A DNA stretch of 43,059 nt from an uncultured Sphingosinicella sp. (GCF_902806315.1 NZ_CADCWD010000079.1:1-43059); one strand, 5' to 3'; counted from the stretch's first letter, positions 8,422-16,668 are shown. Notes: generated by a model from the sequence alone, not told the origin. Made by a program: numbers and translations.

Positions 8422-9134
8422 CGGCCGGGCTTGCGCGGTGGGTGGCGCAGCGCGCCGGTGGGATCGGAGATCTGCCCCTTGTCGAGCCGCAGCATCTCGG
8501 ACCGGGCGATGCGCGCGATGAGGTGGATGTCGTGGGTCGCGACGACGATGGTGGTGCCAAGCTTGTTCAGCGCATCGAACAAATGCAGGAGGCGGGCCGC
8601 CATTTCGGGATCGACGTTGCCGGTCGGCTCGTCCGCCACGAGCAGCTCGGGCCGGGCGATGACCGCGCGCGCGATCGCGACGCGCTGCTGCTCACCGCCC
8701 GACAGCGTCGCCGGCCGGGCCGTCGAGCGGTGGCTGAGTCCCACCCAGTTCAGCATTTCGGTCACTGGCGTCATGAGGTCGCGATCTTCGACGCCGGCAA
8801 CCCGCAGGGGTAGTGCGACATTGTCGAAGACGGAGAGGTGCCGGACGAGCCGGAAATCCTGGAACACGACGCCGATCCGCCGCCGGAAGCCGGGTAGGCG
8901 CTTCCTGGACATCGTCACGATATCCTCGCCGAACAATTTAATGAGGCCGCGGCTCGGGCGCTGGGCGCAGTAAAGCAGCTTCAGAAGCGACGTCTTGCCC
9001 GCTCCAGACGGACCCGTCAGGAAGTAGAATCCGCCCTCCCGAAGCGAGAAGGTGAGGTCGGAAAGCGTCTCCGTCCCGGTGCCATAGCGCAGGCCCACAT
9101 TCTCGAACTGGACGATCGTACCACCGGCGTTCAG
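8418..9134 (-). CDS. ftsE: Cell division ATP-binding protein FtsE (probable CTG start)
   Basis: FtsE is the ABC ATPase of the FtsEX division complex. With the start proposed here it has 238 residues: Walker A GPSGAGKTS at 41-49, signature LSGGEQQ at 144-150 and Walker B LLVADEP at about 164-170. The first in-frame conventional start is the GTG at 9098, but that would delete the first beta strand (TIVQFENV), which is conserved in the family. Upstream there is only an in-frame CTG at 9134. A GGAGG lies exactly five bases before it, and an in-frame stop lies further upstream. CTG initiation is therefore the most economical reading. The gene heads the ftsE-ftsX-ydcF-plsC operon and is divergent from a zinc-ribbon membrane protein. 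Confidence 0.9.
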   Translation of the reverse strand: MNAGGTIVQFENVGLRYGTGTETLSDLTFSLREGGFYFLTGPSGAGKTSLLKLLYCAQRPSRGLIKLFGEDIVTMSRKRLPGFRRRIGVVFQDFRLVRHLSVFDNVALPLRVAGVEDRDLMTPVTEMLNWVGLSHRSTARPATLSGGEQQRVAIARAVIARPELLVADEPTGNVDPEMAARLLHLFDALNKLGTTIVVATHDIHLIARIARSEMLRLDKGQISDPTGALRHPPRKPGR

Positions 9135-9139
9135 ACCCG

Positions 9140-9144
9140 CCTCC
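9140..9144 (-). promoter_or_regulatory. Shine-Dalgarno GGAGG placing the ftsE start at CTG
   Basis: On the minus strand GGAGG is followed by CGGGT and then CTG at 9134, a five-base spacing. No ATG, GTG or TTG occurs in frame between the upstream stop codon and GTG 9098. Confidence 0.6.
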
Positions 9145-9207
9145 GCTCATTTTGGCCCACCGCAGCCATGGCATGGCGAAACCCCTTCGGTAAAGCGTGG
9201 CAATTGC

Positions 9208-9237
9208 TTGCAAGAAAGGGGCTTCACGTGCTTAGAT
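9208..9237 (+). promoter_or_regulatory. Possible sigma-70 type promoter for the zinc-ribbon gene
   Basis: TTGCAA at 9208-9213 and TTAGAT at 9232-9237 are separated by 18 bases, about 35 bases before the start codon of the zinc-ribbon protein. Weak, read by eye. Confidence 0.3.
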
Positions 9238-9272
9238 TCACCATACGCCAATAGGGGGCCTGTGCTTCACCG

Positions 9273-10064
9273 ATGATCCTTTCCTGTCCCGCCTGCGACA
9301 CCCGATATGTGGTTCCGGACAGCGCCGTCGGCGCGAGCGGTCGCCAGGTCCGTTGCGCCGCCTGCAAGACCAGCTGGTTCCAGGAGCCGGCGGAAGCGAA
9401 GGAGCCCGAAATGGCGATGGCGGGCGGCGCCCCGCCGCCGCGGGCGGCCCGCGCCTCCGCACCCGCTGCTCCCGTTGCCCAGGCGTCCACCCGGCCTGTC
9501 GAAGCGCCGCCCGCGCCGCCAACGCTGGAGGAGCGCGAACCGCCAACGCCGACGCGTCCGACCCGGGACTATATCGGTCCCGACCCGGTGGCAGCGACAG
9601 CAAGCTACGACGCCTTCGCCCACGAGCCGCCTTTTCGTGCCCGCCGAAATCCGGCGAAAATATGGACCCGGGCGGCAATCGCTTTCGCCGCTGTGGTGAC
9701 GCTGGCAATCCTCGCCATCTCTTATTTCGGGCTGCCGACCATGGGCTCCGGCACCGCGACCGCTCAGGTCACGACCCCGTTGGTGCTCGAGCTCACCCGC
9801 AAGCCGGAGCGGCGGATGATGGAAAGCGGCAACGAATTGTTCGCGCTGTCCGGCCGGATCCTAAACCCGACCGAGAACGTCCAGCGGGTGCCGCAGATCC
9901 AGGCGCTGCTTCGCGATTCCCAGGGCCGCGTGGTCTATGACTGGTCGATCTCGGCGCCCGTCACCGAGCTCCAGCCGGGCCAGAGCGCCAGCTTCAACAG
10001 CGCCGAAGTGGATGTTCCCCGCACCGCCCACGCGCTCAGCGTCAAGTTCGGCCGGCTTTCCTAA
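9273..10064 (+). CDS. Zinc-ribbon, single-pass membrane protein (MJ0042-type N-terminus)
   Basis: The protein has 263 residues. It begins with an MJ0042-type zinc ribbon with C5/C8 (CPAC) and C28/C31 (CAAC). A proline/alanine-rich, probably disordered linker follows (about residues 40-125), then one transmembrane segment (about 131-153) and a C-terminal domain of about 100 residues ([19 protein letters not shown] onward) resembling DUF3426. The zinc ribbon should face the cytoplasm and the C-terminal domain the periplasm. Function unknown. It is divergent from ftsE; I recall this neighbourhood from other sphingomonads, which hints at an envelope or division role but does not prove it. The stop is five bases before the phosphofructokinase start. 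Confidence 0.82.
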   Translation: MILSCPACDTRYVVPDSAVGASGRQVRCAACKTSWFQEPAEAKEPEMAMAGGAPPPRAARASAPAAPVAQASTRPVEAPPAPPTLEEREPPTPTRPTRDYIGPDPVAATASYDAFAHEPPFRARRNPAKIWTRAAIAFAAVVTLAILAISYFGLPTMGSGTATAQVTTPLVLELTRKPERRMMESGNELFALSGRILNPTENVQRVPQIQALLRDSQGRVVYDWSISAPVTELQPGQSASFNSAEVDVPRTAHALSVKFGRLS

Positions 10065-10069
10065 CAAAG

Positions 10070-11167
10070 ATGCGCATCGGCATCCTGACCGGCGGCGGTG
10101 ACGTTCCCGGCCTCAACGCCTGCATCCGCTCAGTAACCCTCAACGCCGACGATCTCGGCTGGGAAGTGGTGGGCTTCCGCCGCGGCTGGCAGGGGGTCCT
10201 CGAAATCGACCCGAGCGATCCCGCGTCCGTGGCGGCGAACAGCCTCCCACTGACCCGCGAAGGCGTGCGCGGCATCGACCGGATGGGCGGCACGATCCTG
10301 CACACCTCCCGCACCGATCCGCGCACCCGCGCGGAGGGCGACCGCACCGAACAGGTGCTGCACGTGCTGAACGCATTGGGCATCGATGGCATGGTCACGC
10401 TCGGCGGCGACGGGACGTTGCGCTTCTCGGCCCACCTGTCCAGCCGCGGCGTGCCGGTGGTCTCCGTTCCCAAGACGATGGACAATGACGTCTTCGGCAC
10501 AGATTATTGCATCGGCTTCTCGACCGCCGTCAGCCGGTCCGTGGAAGCGATCAACGCGCTCCGCACCACCGTCGAGAGCCACGAGCGGATCGGGATCGTC
10601 GAGCTGTTCGGCCGCCGGAGCGGCGAGACCGCGCTTCTTGCCGGCTTTCTCGCGCAGGTCGATCGCACGATCATTGCCGAGGTTCCTGCCGATCTCGACC
10701 AGCTGATGCCGCTGCTCGCCGAAGACGTCGCGACCAATCCGGCACGCTACGCCATGTGCGTCATCTCCGAAGGCGCGTCGATCCAGGGTGAAAGCAAGGA
10801 AGACGACCTCTCCAAGCCGGCCTCGCAGCGCAGCGAGCTCGGCGTCGGCCATCGCCTCGGCCGCGTTGTCGAAGAGCGGATTGGCTGCGGAGCGGTCGTG
10901 CAGGAGCTCGCCTACCTGATGCGCGCGGGCGAGCCCGACGCAATGGACCGGATGGTCGGCTTCGCCTTCGGCGCCCTCGCCGTTCAGCTTCTGCAGCGAC
11001 AGGAAAGCGGCCGCATGGTCGCGTTAAAGAACGGCAATTACGATCACGTGCCGATCGACACCCTGCTCGGCGGCAAGAAGGTCGTGGACGTCGGCGGTCT
11101 CTACGATGCTGCCAACTACAGGGCTCGACTGATGCGGGTCGAGGGAATGCCGATGTTCCTCTATTGA
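10070..11167 (+). CDS. 6-phosphofructokinase, group III-like
   Basis: The enzyme phosphorylates fructose 6-phosphate to fructose 1,6-bisphosphate. It has 365 residues, with MRIGILTGGGDVPGLNACIR at the N-terminus, LGGDGT at 111-116, PKTMDND at 134-140 (catalytic Asp at 138) and GRRSGETALLAGF. Glycine at position 115 (the GGDG motif) usually marks ATP users, whereas lysine at 135 (PKT) is typical of pyrophosphate-dependent and group III enzymes. ATP is the more likely donor, but this should be treated as open. Many sphingomonads rely on the Entner-Doudoroff route, so a phosphofructokinase is notable. It starts five bases after the zinc-ribbon gene. Confidence 0.88.
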   Translation: MRIGILTGGGDVPGLNACIRSVTLNADDLGWEVVGFRRGWQGVLEIDPSDPASVAANSLPLTREGVRGIDRMGGTILHTSRTDPRTRAEGDRTEQVLHVLNALGIDGMVTLGGDGTLRFSAHLSSRGVPVVSVPKTMDNDVFGTDYCIGFSTAVSRSVEAINALRTTVESHERIGIVELFGRRSGETALLAGFLAQVDRTIIAEVPADLDQLMPLLAEDVATNPARYAMCVISEGASIQGESKEDDLSKPASQRSELGVGHRLGRVVEERIGCGAVVQELAYLMRAGEPDAMDRMVGFAFGALAVQLLQRQESGRMVALKNGNYDHVPIDTLLGGKKVVDVGGLYDAANYRARLMRVEGMPMFLY

Positions 11168-11218
11168 TTCCGTGCTAGCTTCCACCCCGGGGATGCGACT
11201 CACCTTGGGGGTTGAGGG

Positions 11219-12469
11219 ATGCGCACGCTTGCCCTTTTTCTAGCTGGAACTGCTCTTCTGGTGGGCGCAGCGCCCGCTTCGGCCGACACCGTTTGCGAAT
11301 GGATCGAATATGGCGAGGCGATAAGCACCGCCGCGGCACCGCCGCCCGACGCACCGCGCACCGGCGAGCATGACAGGGCACGCACTCAGATGGCGATTGC
11401 CATGTTCGAGGCGCTGAACGCGATCGACCGCAAATATGAAAGTTACCTCGGCATGGCAGCAGCGGAAGCCGGGGCTTCGCAGGATGCAGCGGCTGCAACC
11501 GCGGCGTATCGCGTGCTCATCACTCATTTTCCGGGTCAGAAAGCCGGCCTGGACGACAGCTACAACGTGACGATGCTCGGCATTGCCGACAAGGATGCCC
11601 GCGAGAAGGGGAAGGCTGTTGGCGAAGCAGCCGCAAAGCTCGCGCTCACGTCCGGCGGGATGGATTCCAAGATCGCGTTGAAGCATTACCGGCCGCGCAC
11701 GGCCGCGGGCGTCTGGACCGCAACCGCCCTTCCGGTGTTCCAGCCCTATATCTTCACGTTCAAGCCGTGGGTGCTTCCCTCCTTCGACGCCGTGAGGCCG
11801 GCACCGCCGCCAGCGCTCAGCAGTGAGCGTTGGGCCAGGGATTTAGACGAGATCAAGCGGATTGGGGGGCGCAACAGCCCCGCGCGAACGCCCGAACAGT
11901 CGCTGATGGCCAAATATCGCATCACGCCGAACATGACGCCAAGCCTGCGCCTCATCGCCGATGCGCCGGGCCGCGCGCCGGTGCAGAACGCACGCATGTT
12001 CGCGCTTCTGGCGATGGTGAGCGACGATACCGGGGTCGCGACCGGCGAGGCCAAGATGCACTATAATTTCTGGCGGCCGATCACCGCGATCCGCAATGCC
12101 GAGGATGACGGCAACAAGGCTACGGCCGCCGACCCTGCCTGGGAACCGCTGATCGGCACGCCCAATCACCCCGAATATCCCTGCGCCCATTGCAGCGGTG
12201 CGGCGGCCATAGCGACTGTCCTGAAGGGTGAGGTCGGCGATGCTCCTCCCGGCGGGGTCCGCGTCGCCTCACGCTCCGTGCCGAACAGCATCGTACAGGT
12301 GATCCCGTCGCTCGATGGCTGGGTGAAGGAGGTCTCCGCCTCCCGCATCTATGGGGGCGTCCATTACCGCTTCTCGAACGAAGCGGGCGAGGAGATGGGC
12401 CGCAAAGTCGCAGCGATGGCGCTCTCCAAGGTGATGCGCCCGCTGCCGCAGCAGAGCGCCGCTCGCTAG
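11219..12469 (+). CDS. Exported vanadium haloperoxidase/PAP2-superfamily protein
   Basis: The protein has 416 residues with a Sec signal peptide (MRTLALFLAGTALLVGAAPASA, cleavage near residue 22). The three active-site blocks of the vanadium haloperoxidase/PAP2 phosphatase fold can be traced: KxxxxxxRP at 279-287 (KMHYNFWRP), a central block at 319-327 that reads EYPCAHCSG, and SRxxxGxH at 375-382 (SRIYGGVH). The central block normally reads PSGH; here serine and glycine are replaced by Cys322 and Ala323 while His324 is kept. It may be a phosphatase, a haloperoxidase or a diverged relative; the substrate is unknown. GGGGG lies just before ATG 11219. A strong inverted repeat follows the stop. 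Confidence 0.85.
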   Translation: MRTLALFLAGTALLVGAAPASADTVCEWIEYGEAISTAAAPPPDAPRTGEHDRARTQMAIAMFEALNAIDRKYESYLGMAAAEAGASQDAAAATAAYRVLITHFPGQKAGLDDSYNVTMLGIADKDAREKGKAVGEAAAKLALTSGGMDSKIALKHYRPRTAAGVWTATALPVFQPYIFTFKPWVLPSFDAVRPAPPPALSSERWARDLDEIKRIGGRNSPARTPEQSLMAKYRITPNMTPSLRLIADAPGRAPVQNARMFALLAMVSDDTGVATGEAKMHYNFWRPITAIRNAEDDGNKATAADPAWEPLIGTPNHPEYPCAHCSGAAAIATVLKGEVGDAPPGGVRVASRSVPNSIVQVIPSLDGWVKEVSASRIYGGVHYRFSNEAGEEMGRKVAAMALSKVMRPLPQQSAAR

Positions 12470-12475
12470 GTTCAC

Positions 12476-12514
12476 CGGATCGGGGGCCAGAGCGGCATTG
12501 CGCCCCCCGATCCG
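12476..12514 (+). terminator. Perfect 11-bp inverted repeat after the haloperoxidase-like gene
   Basis: CGGATCGGGGG at 12476-12486 pairs exactly with CCCCCGATCCG at 12504-12514 across a 17-base loop. It begins seven bases after the stop codon and is followed by a short CTTTGCT stretch. It probably ends the upstream transcript before the tRNA gene. Confidence 0.6.
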
Positions 12515-12573
12515 CTTTGCTAGAGGCGCCCTCCTGCCAGCCCGGAGCAAGGCTTTCGGGATCAATCAAATGT

Positions 12574-12660
12574 GCGGTCGTGGCGGAACTGGTAGACGCG
12601 CAACGTTGAGGTCGTTGTGGGCGAAAGCCCGTGGAAGTTCGAGTCTTCTCGACCGCACCA
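12574..12660 (+). tRNA. tRNA-Leu (anticodon GAG)
   Basis: The full cloverleaf can be folded by eye. The acceptor stem is GCGGTCG/CGACCGC, the D stem GCG/CGC, and the anticodon stem CAACG/CGTTG encloses the loop TTGAGGT, giving anticodon GAG at 12608-12610. A long variable arm (GGGC-GAAA-GCCC) marks it as a class II leucine tRNA. The T arm contains TTCGAGT. The discriminator is A and CCA is encoded in the gene (12658-12660). It reads CUC and CUU codons, frequent leucine codons in this GC-rich genome. It lies alone between the haloperoxidase-like gene and the PBP1A gene. Confidence 0.97.
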
Positions 12661-12672
12661 TTTGACCCGCGC

Positions 12673-12689
12673 GTGAGGCCAAGCCTCGC
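12673..12689 (+). terminator. Small hairpin downstream of tRNA-Leu
   Basis: GTGAGGC and GCCTCGC pair (7 bp with one G-T pair) around a CAA loop, 12 bases after the tRNA. There is no T-run. It may be a weak terminator or a tRNA 3' processing element. Confidence 0.3.
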
Positions 12690-12808
12690 CGCGGTTGGGC
12701 TAACAGCAGCTCTGCCGGAAAAGTCGCGCCAGACGACTTGCACCCGCGACTCGCGGCCATCCGGGACTCTTGTGGGGTTGCCCCGCTGGCCTTATCCCTT
12801 GTTAGGCA

Positions 12809-14923
12809 ATGGCCAGTAAACCGTCCTCGCCGCTAAAGCGGACCTTCTTCACCGTGCTCAAGATCGGCATTTACGGCTCGATCCTCGCCCTGATCGCGCT
12901 CGTGGTCGCGGTCGGCGTCGCGATGAACTCGCTGCCGAGCTACCAGGAGCTCGTTCGCCGCGACGATCTCGGCCAGATGATCCGCGTCCGGGCCGCGGAC
13001 GGCACCGTGGTGCTCGCGCTCGGACCGAGCTTCGGCGAGTGGCTGAGCTACCAGGAAATCCCACCGGTGATGAAGGACGCGATGATCGCCGTCGAGGACC
13101 GGCGATACCGCTCCCATCCCGGCGTCGACCCGATCGGCTTCGCCCGCGCGGTCAAGGTTCGGATCGACCGGGGCCGCTGGAGCCAGGGTGGATCGACCAT
13201 CACCCAGCAGCTCGCGCGCAACATCTTCCTCACCAATACCCGCACCTTCGGCCGCAAGGTCCGGGAGGCGATCCTCGCGCTCGCGCTGGAACGTCGCTTC
13301 AGCAAGGATCAGATCCTCGAACTCTACCTCAACCGCGTGTATTTCGGCGGCGGTGCCTACGGCATCGATGCGGCATCGAGGCGCTTCTTCGGCCACAGCG
13401 CGCAGCGGCTCAGCCTGTCGGAAGCCGCGATCATCGCCGGCCTCGTCAAGGCACCGTCGAACTATTCGCCGACCGCCGATGCCGAGGCCGCCCGGGGACG
13501 CGCAGGCGTCGTCATTCAGTCGATGCGCGAATATGGTTTCGTCAGCGCTGCCGAGGCTGCCGCAGCCGAACCGGCCGACGTGAAGCTCGTGCCCACGCCC
13601 AAGCAGAACAGCGTGCGCTACTTTACTGACTGGGTCTTGCCGCAGCTCGACACATTGATCGACGAGAGCGTCGACCCGATCGACGTCTGGACCACGCTCG
13701 ACCTCAACATGCAGCGCGCCGGCGACGCGGCGATCAACGCCAACACGCCCGGCAAGCTGCAGGGCGCCCTAGTCTCGCTCGATCGCGACGGTGCGGTGCG
13801 GGCGATGGTCGGCGGCAAGGATTACGTCACCTCGCTCTACAATCGCGCCACGCAGGCGACGCGCCAGCCCGGCTCGGCCTTCAAGCTGTTCGTCTACCTG
13901 GCTGCGCTCGAAAACGGCCACACTCCCGACGAGACCATTGTCGATGCGCCGGTGACGATCAGCGGCTGGAGTCCCCGCAACAGCACGCGCAGCTTTCTGG
14001 GAGCGGTGACGATCCGGCAGGCTTTCGCGCAGTCGATCAACACCATCTCCGCCAAGCTGGGTCAGGAGGTCGGCTTCCGCACGGTTGCGGACATGGCGCA
14101 GCGCTTCGGCATCACGACGCAGGTCAACACGCACCCGTCGATGGTGCTGGGCACGTCGGACGTGCGGCTGATCGACATGACCCGCGCCTATGCCGCCGTC
14201 GCTCGGAAGGGTGTGGCGGTGACGCCCTACGGCATACGCCGCGTAACTCGCTCCGACGGCGAGGTGCTTTACCAGCACGAAGCCGATGAGTCGCGCGTGC
14301 TCGTCGCTCCCTGGGTTGCGGCGCAAATGACCGATCTTCTCCAGGCAGCCGTGATGACCGGCACCGGCCGCGCCGCCGCGCTCGGCCGGCCGGTCGCGGG
14401 GAAGACCGGCACCACCAGCTCCTACAAGGACGGCTGGTTCATCGGCTTCTCCAGCGGCATCACGACCGGTGTCTGGATGGGCCGCGACGATGCGCGCGCC
14501 ATTCCGGGACTCCAGGGCGGCCGCGCGCCGGCCCAGGCGTTCCACGATCATATGGTGAGGGCCGTCGCCAGCCGCCCCGTCGAGCAATTCGAAATCCAGG
14601 TGAAGCTGCCCGAATGGCAGCTCGAGCCGGACGAGGAGGCCTGGTACACGGAGCCCGGCGACAATGGCATGATGGTCGATGCGGACGGCAACCCCATCGC
14701 TCGGCCAGATCAGGGCTTTGGCGACCCGCTGCCGGAAGGCGGCGCTCCGCCGCCCGCGGCGCCTCCGCCCAGCCGCGGAGAGGTGCGCCCCAGCGAGGAG
14801 CGGCTCGATCAGGAGTGGATCGACAATGCCACGCGCCGGCGGCCACGTCAGCCAGAGCCGCAGGAGGAGGAGCCGCTACAGCCCCCGCCCGAAGCGGTGG
14901 AGACGAGCGCCCTCGCGGCGTAG
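12809..14923 (+). CDS. Class A penicillin-binding protein, PBP1A family
   Basis: This bifunctional peptidoglycan synthase polymerises lipid II and cross-links the strands. It has 704 residues: a short cytoplasmic tail, a TM anchor (about residues 15-38), then a GT51 transglycosylase domain with EDRRYRSHPG (catalytic Glu96), GGSTITQQLARN and RRFSKDQILELYLNRVYFG. The transpeptidase domain carries all three signature motifs: SAFK at 356-359, SIN at 409-411 and KTGT at 532-535. The C-terminal tail (about residues 625-704) is proline- and glutamate-rich and likely disordered. The last 48 bases overlap the antisense metallopeptidase gene. Active at the division or elongation site in the periplasm; which of these is not decided by sequence. 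Confidence 0.94.
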   Translation: MASKPSSPLKRTFFTVLKIGIYGSILALIALVVAVGVAMNSLPSYQELVRRDDLGQMIRVRAADGTVVLALGPSFGEWLSYQEIPPVMKDAMIAVEDRRYRSHPGVDPIGFARAVKVRIDRGRWSQGGSTITQQLARNIFLTNTRTFGRKVREAILALALERRFSKDQILELYLNRVYFGGGAYGIDAASRRFFGHSAQRLSLSEAAIIAGLVKAPSNYSPTADAEAARGRAGVVIQSMREYGFVSAAEAAAAEPADVKLVPTPKQNSVRYFTDWVLPQLDTLIDESVDPIDVWTTLDLNMQRAGDAAINANTPGKLQGALVSLDRDGAVRAMVGGKDYVTSLYNRATQATRQPGSAFKLFVYLAALENGHTPDETIVDAPVTISGWSPRNSTRSFLGAVTIRQAFAQSINTISAKLGQEVGFRTVADMAQRFGITTQVNTHPSMVLGTSDVRLIDMTRAYAAVARKGVAVTPYGIRRVTRSDGEVLYQHEADESRVLVAPWVAAQMTDLLQAAVMTGTGRAAALGRPVAGKTGTTSSYKDGWFIGFSSGITTGVWMGRDDARAIPGLQGGRAPAQAFHDHMVRAVASRPVEQFEIQVKLPEWQLEPDEEAWYTEPGDNGMMVDADGNPIARPDQGFGDPLPEGGAPPPAAPPPSRGEVRPSEERLDQEWIDNATRRRPRQPEPQEEEPLQPPPEAVETSALAA

Positions 14924-15583
14924 CCAGTCGCGGGCCGGCTTGGGATCGGCCTCGAACAGCCGCGCCACCAGCGCGTGGAAATCGGGGCCATGGTTCATGT
15001 GCACGCGGTGAGCGACTTCGTGCGCGACGGTCGCGCGGCGGACATGATCAGGCGCGAGGATGAGACGCCAGCTGTAGCGGATCGTGCCGCTCGACGAGCA
15101 GCTTCCCCAGCGCGAGAGCGGGTCACCCACCCCGACCCGGCTCACCGTCACGCCTGCCTTGGCGGCATATTCCTCCGTTTCGCGGCTGAGGACGGCCAGG
15201 GCGTGCTGCTTGAGCCAGCGGAGCAGGCGGGTGGGCAGCGTCTCGGCCGGGCCGCCGACCAGGATGCGGTCGTCTATCAACTTGGGCGTCCGGGCCTGCT
15301 TCGGCTCCCAGGCAATCGGGTGCGGCCGCCCGTAGAGCGGCACCGCGCTGTTCGGGCCGATCTCGTCAGGCGGCGTAATGTCGGCCAAGGCGGCTTCGAT
15401 CCAGGCGCGCTGGCCCGCGGCCCAGGCGAGCGCCCGCCTCTGCGAGACCCGCGGCGGCACCGTCAGCACGACCGCGCCGGTGCGCGGATCGACCCGGAGG
15501 CGCATCACCCGCGCTCGGGGCGACGGCCGGAGGGTCAGGGTGGCGCTCGTGGTTCCGCCCTGGAAACTCAGCTCAGAGGTCAC
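14876..15583 (-). CDS. YgjP-like metallopeptidase (M48 superfamily, SprT-like fold)
   Basis: The protein has 235 residues from the chosen start. The zinc motif HEVAH is at about 188-192, with a probable third ligand in MNHGPDF (His about 198). The segment DPLSRWGSCSSSGTIRYSWRL is typical of the YgjP/DUF45 family, whose substrates are not established. The GTG at 15583 is preferred because it overlaps the upstream YcgN stop by only 11 bases. An ATG at 15619 would add 12 residues and lengthen the overlap to 47 bases. The 3' end overlaps the PBP1A gene tail-to-tail by 48 bases, so one or both C-termini have shifted. It is the last gene of the SCO1-ycgN group. Confidence 0.85.
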   Translation of the reverse strand: MTSELSFQGGTTSATLTLRPSPRARVMRLRVDPRTGAVVLTVPPRVSQRRALAWAAGQRAWIEAALADITPPDEIGPNSAVPLYGRPHPIAWEPKQARTPKLIDDRILVGGPAETLPTRLLRWLKQHALAVLSRETEEYAAKAGVTVSRVGVGDPLSRWGSCSSSGTIRYSWRLILAPDHVRRATVAHEVAHRVHMNHGPDFHALVARLFEADPKPARDWLRREGARLHRFGRGL

Positions 15584-16004
15584 GCTCGACCAGATGGTGC
15601 TCGATCGGGCCGGCTTCATCCTCTCCGATCGTCCAGCCGCGCACCGATTCCCCAGCCTGGTGCACCGTCTCGCGGTCGCCGGTCTTCAGATAATGCCATT
15701 CCGGCAGCGGCTTCCCCTCGGCGCGCAGGCGATAGGCGCAGGTGGAAGGCAGCCAGGCATAGCGCTCCAGATTGGCGGACGTGAGCCTAATACAATCGGG
15801 CACAAAGGCGCGACGTCCGCGGTAGGAGGAGCAGCGGGCGCTATGCCTGTCGAGCAGGCGGCAGGCGACGTTGGTCGCGAATACCTCGCCCGTATCGGCG
15901 TCCTCCACCTTGTGCAGGCAGCATTTTCCGCAGCCGTCGCAAAGCGACTCCCATTCGGCGCGGCTCAATTGCTCGAGCGGCTTCTCCCAGAATGGGTTGG
16001 TCAT
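15573..16004 (-). CDS. YcgN-type cysteine cluster protein (UPF0260)
   Basis: The protein has 143 residues and a cysteine-rich N-terminal half containing LCDGCGKCCLHK, later cysteines in ACRLLD, RCSSY and DCI, and STCAYRL, the arrangement of the YcgN/UPF0260 family. The cluster suggests binding of iron-sulfur or another metal, but the family has no settled function. The ATG at 16004 overlaps the SCO1 stop as ATGA and is preferred over a TTG three codons upstream. Its place after a copper chaperone gene suggests metal-related expression (inference). Confidence 0.88.
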   Translation of the reverse strand: MTNPFWEKPLEQLSRAEWESLCDGCGKCCLHKVEDADTGEVFATNVACRLLDRHSARCSSYRGRRAFVPDCIRLTSANLERYAWLPSTCAYRLRAEGKPLPEWHYLKTGDRETVHQAGESVRGWTIGEDEAGPIEHHLVERDL

Positions 16005-16606
16005 CGCACCCAACGCCTGAGCTCGGCCGCGATCGCGTCCGCGCCCTTTTCGTGCGGCAGCAATGCCATCGGCTCGCCCTTCGGGCCGAACAGCAGGGCT
16101 ACGCGGCTGTGGTTGACAAGATAACCCCCATTGGCCGATTTCTCGCCTTTCATGCCGTAAGCGCCATGTTGCTTCGATACGGCGGCGATCTCCTCCGACG
16201 AGCCGGTGAGGCCGATGAGGCGCGGGTGAAAGGCCGCGACATATTCCTTCATCACCTTCGGCGTGTCGCGCTCCGGATCGGTGGTAATGAAGATCGGCTG
16301 CACGCGACCGGCGAGGTCAGGATCATCCCTCTCCAGCTTCTTCATGGCGAGGCCGATCTGCTGCAGGTCGACCGGACAGATGTCGGGGCAATACGTGTAG
16401 CCAAAATAGACGAGCCGGTATTTGCCGTCGAAGGCGTCGCTGCTAACCCTTTGCCCTTCCTGATTGGTGAGCGTGAACGGGCCGCCGATCTTTGCGCCCT
16501 GCAGGGGCGGGGTTTCCCCGGCGCCGGCTTGCGTGCACGCCGCCAGCAGCATGGCCGCAAGTAGCGGGAGGAGTGAGGAAAAGAAGGTTTGACCGGTTTC
16601 GTTCAT
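16001..16606 (-). CDS. SCO1/SenC/PrrC copper chaperone lipoprotein
   Basis: This 201-residue thioredoxin-fold protein delivers copper to the CuA site of cytochrome c oxidase or acts as a periplasmic redox sensor. A signal sequence ends in the lipobox LLAAC with Cys24, so it should be a lipoprotein. The copper ligands are all present: Cys73 and Cys77 (CPDIC) and His166 (NHSR). The first gene of the SCO1-ycgN-ygjP group, it is divergent from an exported ankyrin-repeat protein, with only 62 bases between the start codons. Confidence 0.93.
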   Translation of the reverse strand: MNETGQTFFSSLLPLLAAMLLAACTQAGAGETPPLQGAKIGGPFTLTNQEGQRVSSDAFDGKYRLVYFGYTYCPDICPVDLQQIGLAMKKLERDDPDLAGRVQPIFITTDPERDTPKVMKEYVAAFHPRLIGLTGSSEEIAAVSKQHGAYGMKGEKSANGGYLVNHSRVALLFGPKGEPMALLPHEKGADAIAAELRRWVR

Positions 16607-16668
16607 GGCGCCGGCAGCCTTGCTTTGCTATGAGCGCCCGATCAAGTCGAGACTGGTGGGGAAAAGAC

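Noticed and set aside
9224-9234. CACGTG near 9225 upstream of the zinc-ribbon gene
   Set aside because: Flanking bases do not match the ParB consensus on the right side.
12631-12819. Open frame running across the tRNA-Leu 3' end into the PBP1A start
   Set aside because: It overlaps the tRNA and has no protein features.
15584-15619. Longer start for the YgjP-like protease
   Set aside because: It would extend the overlap with YcgN to 47 bases and adds residues without family support; kept only as an alternative.
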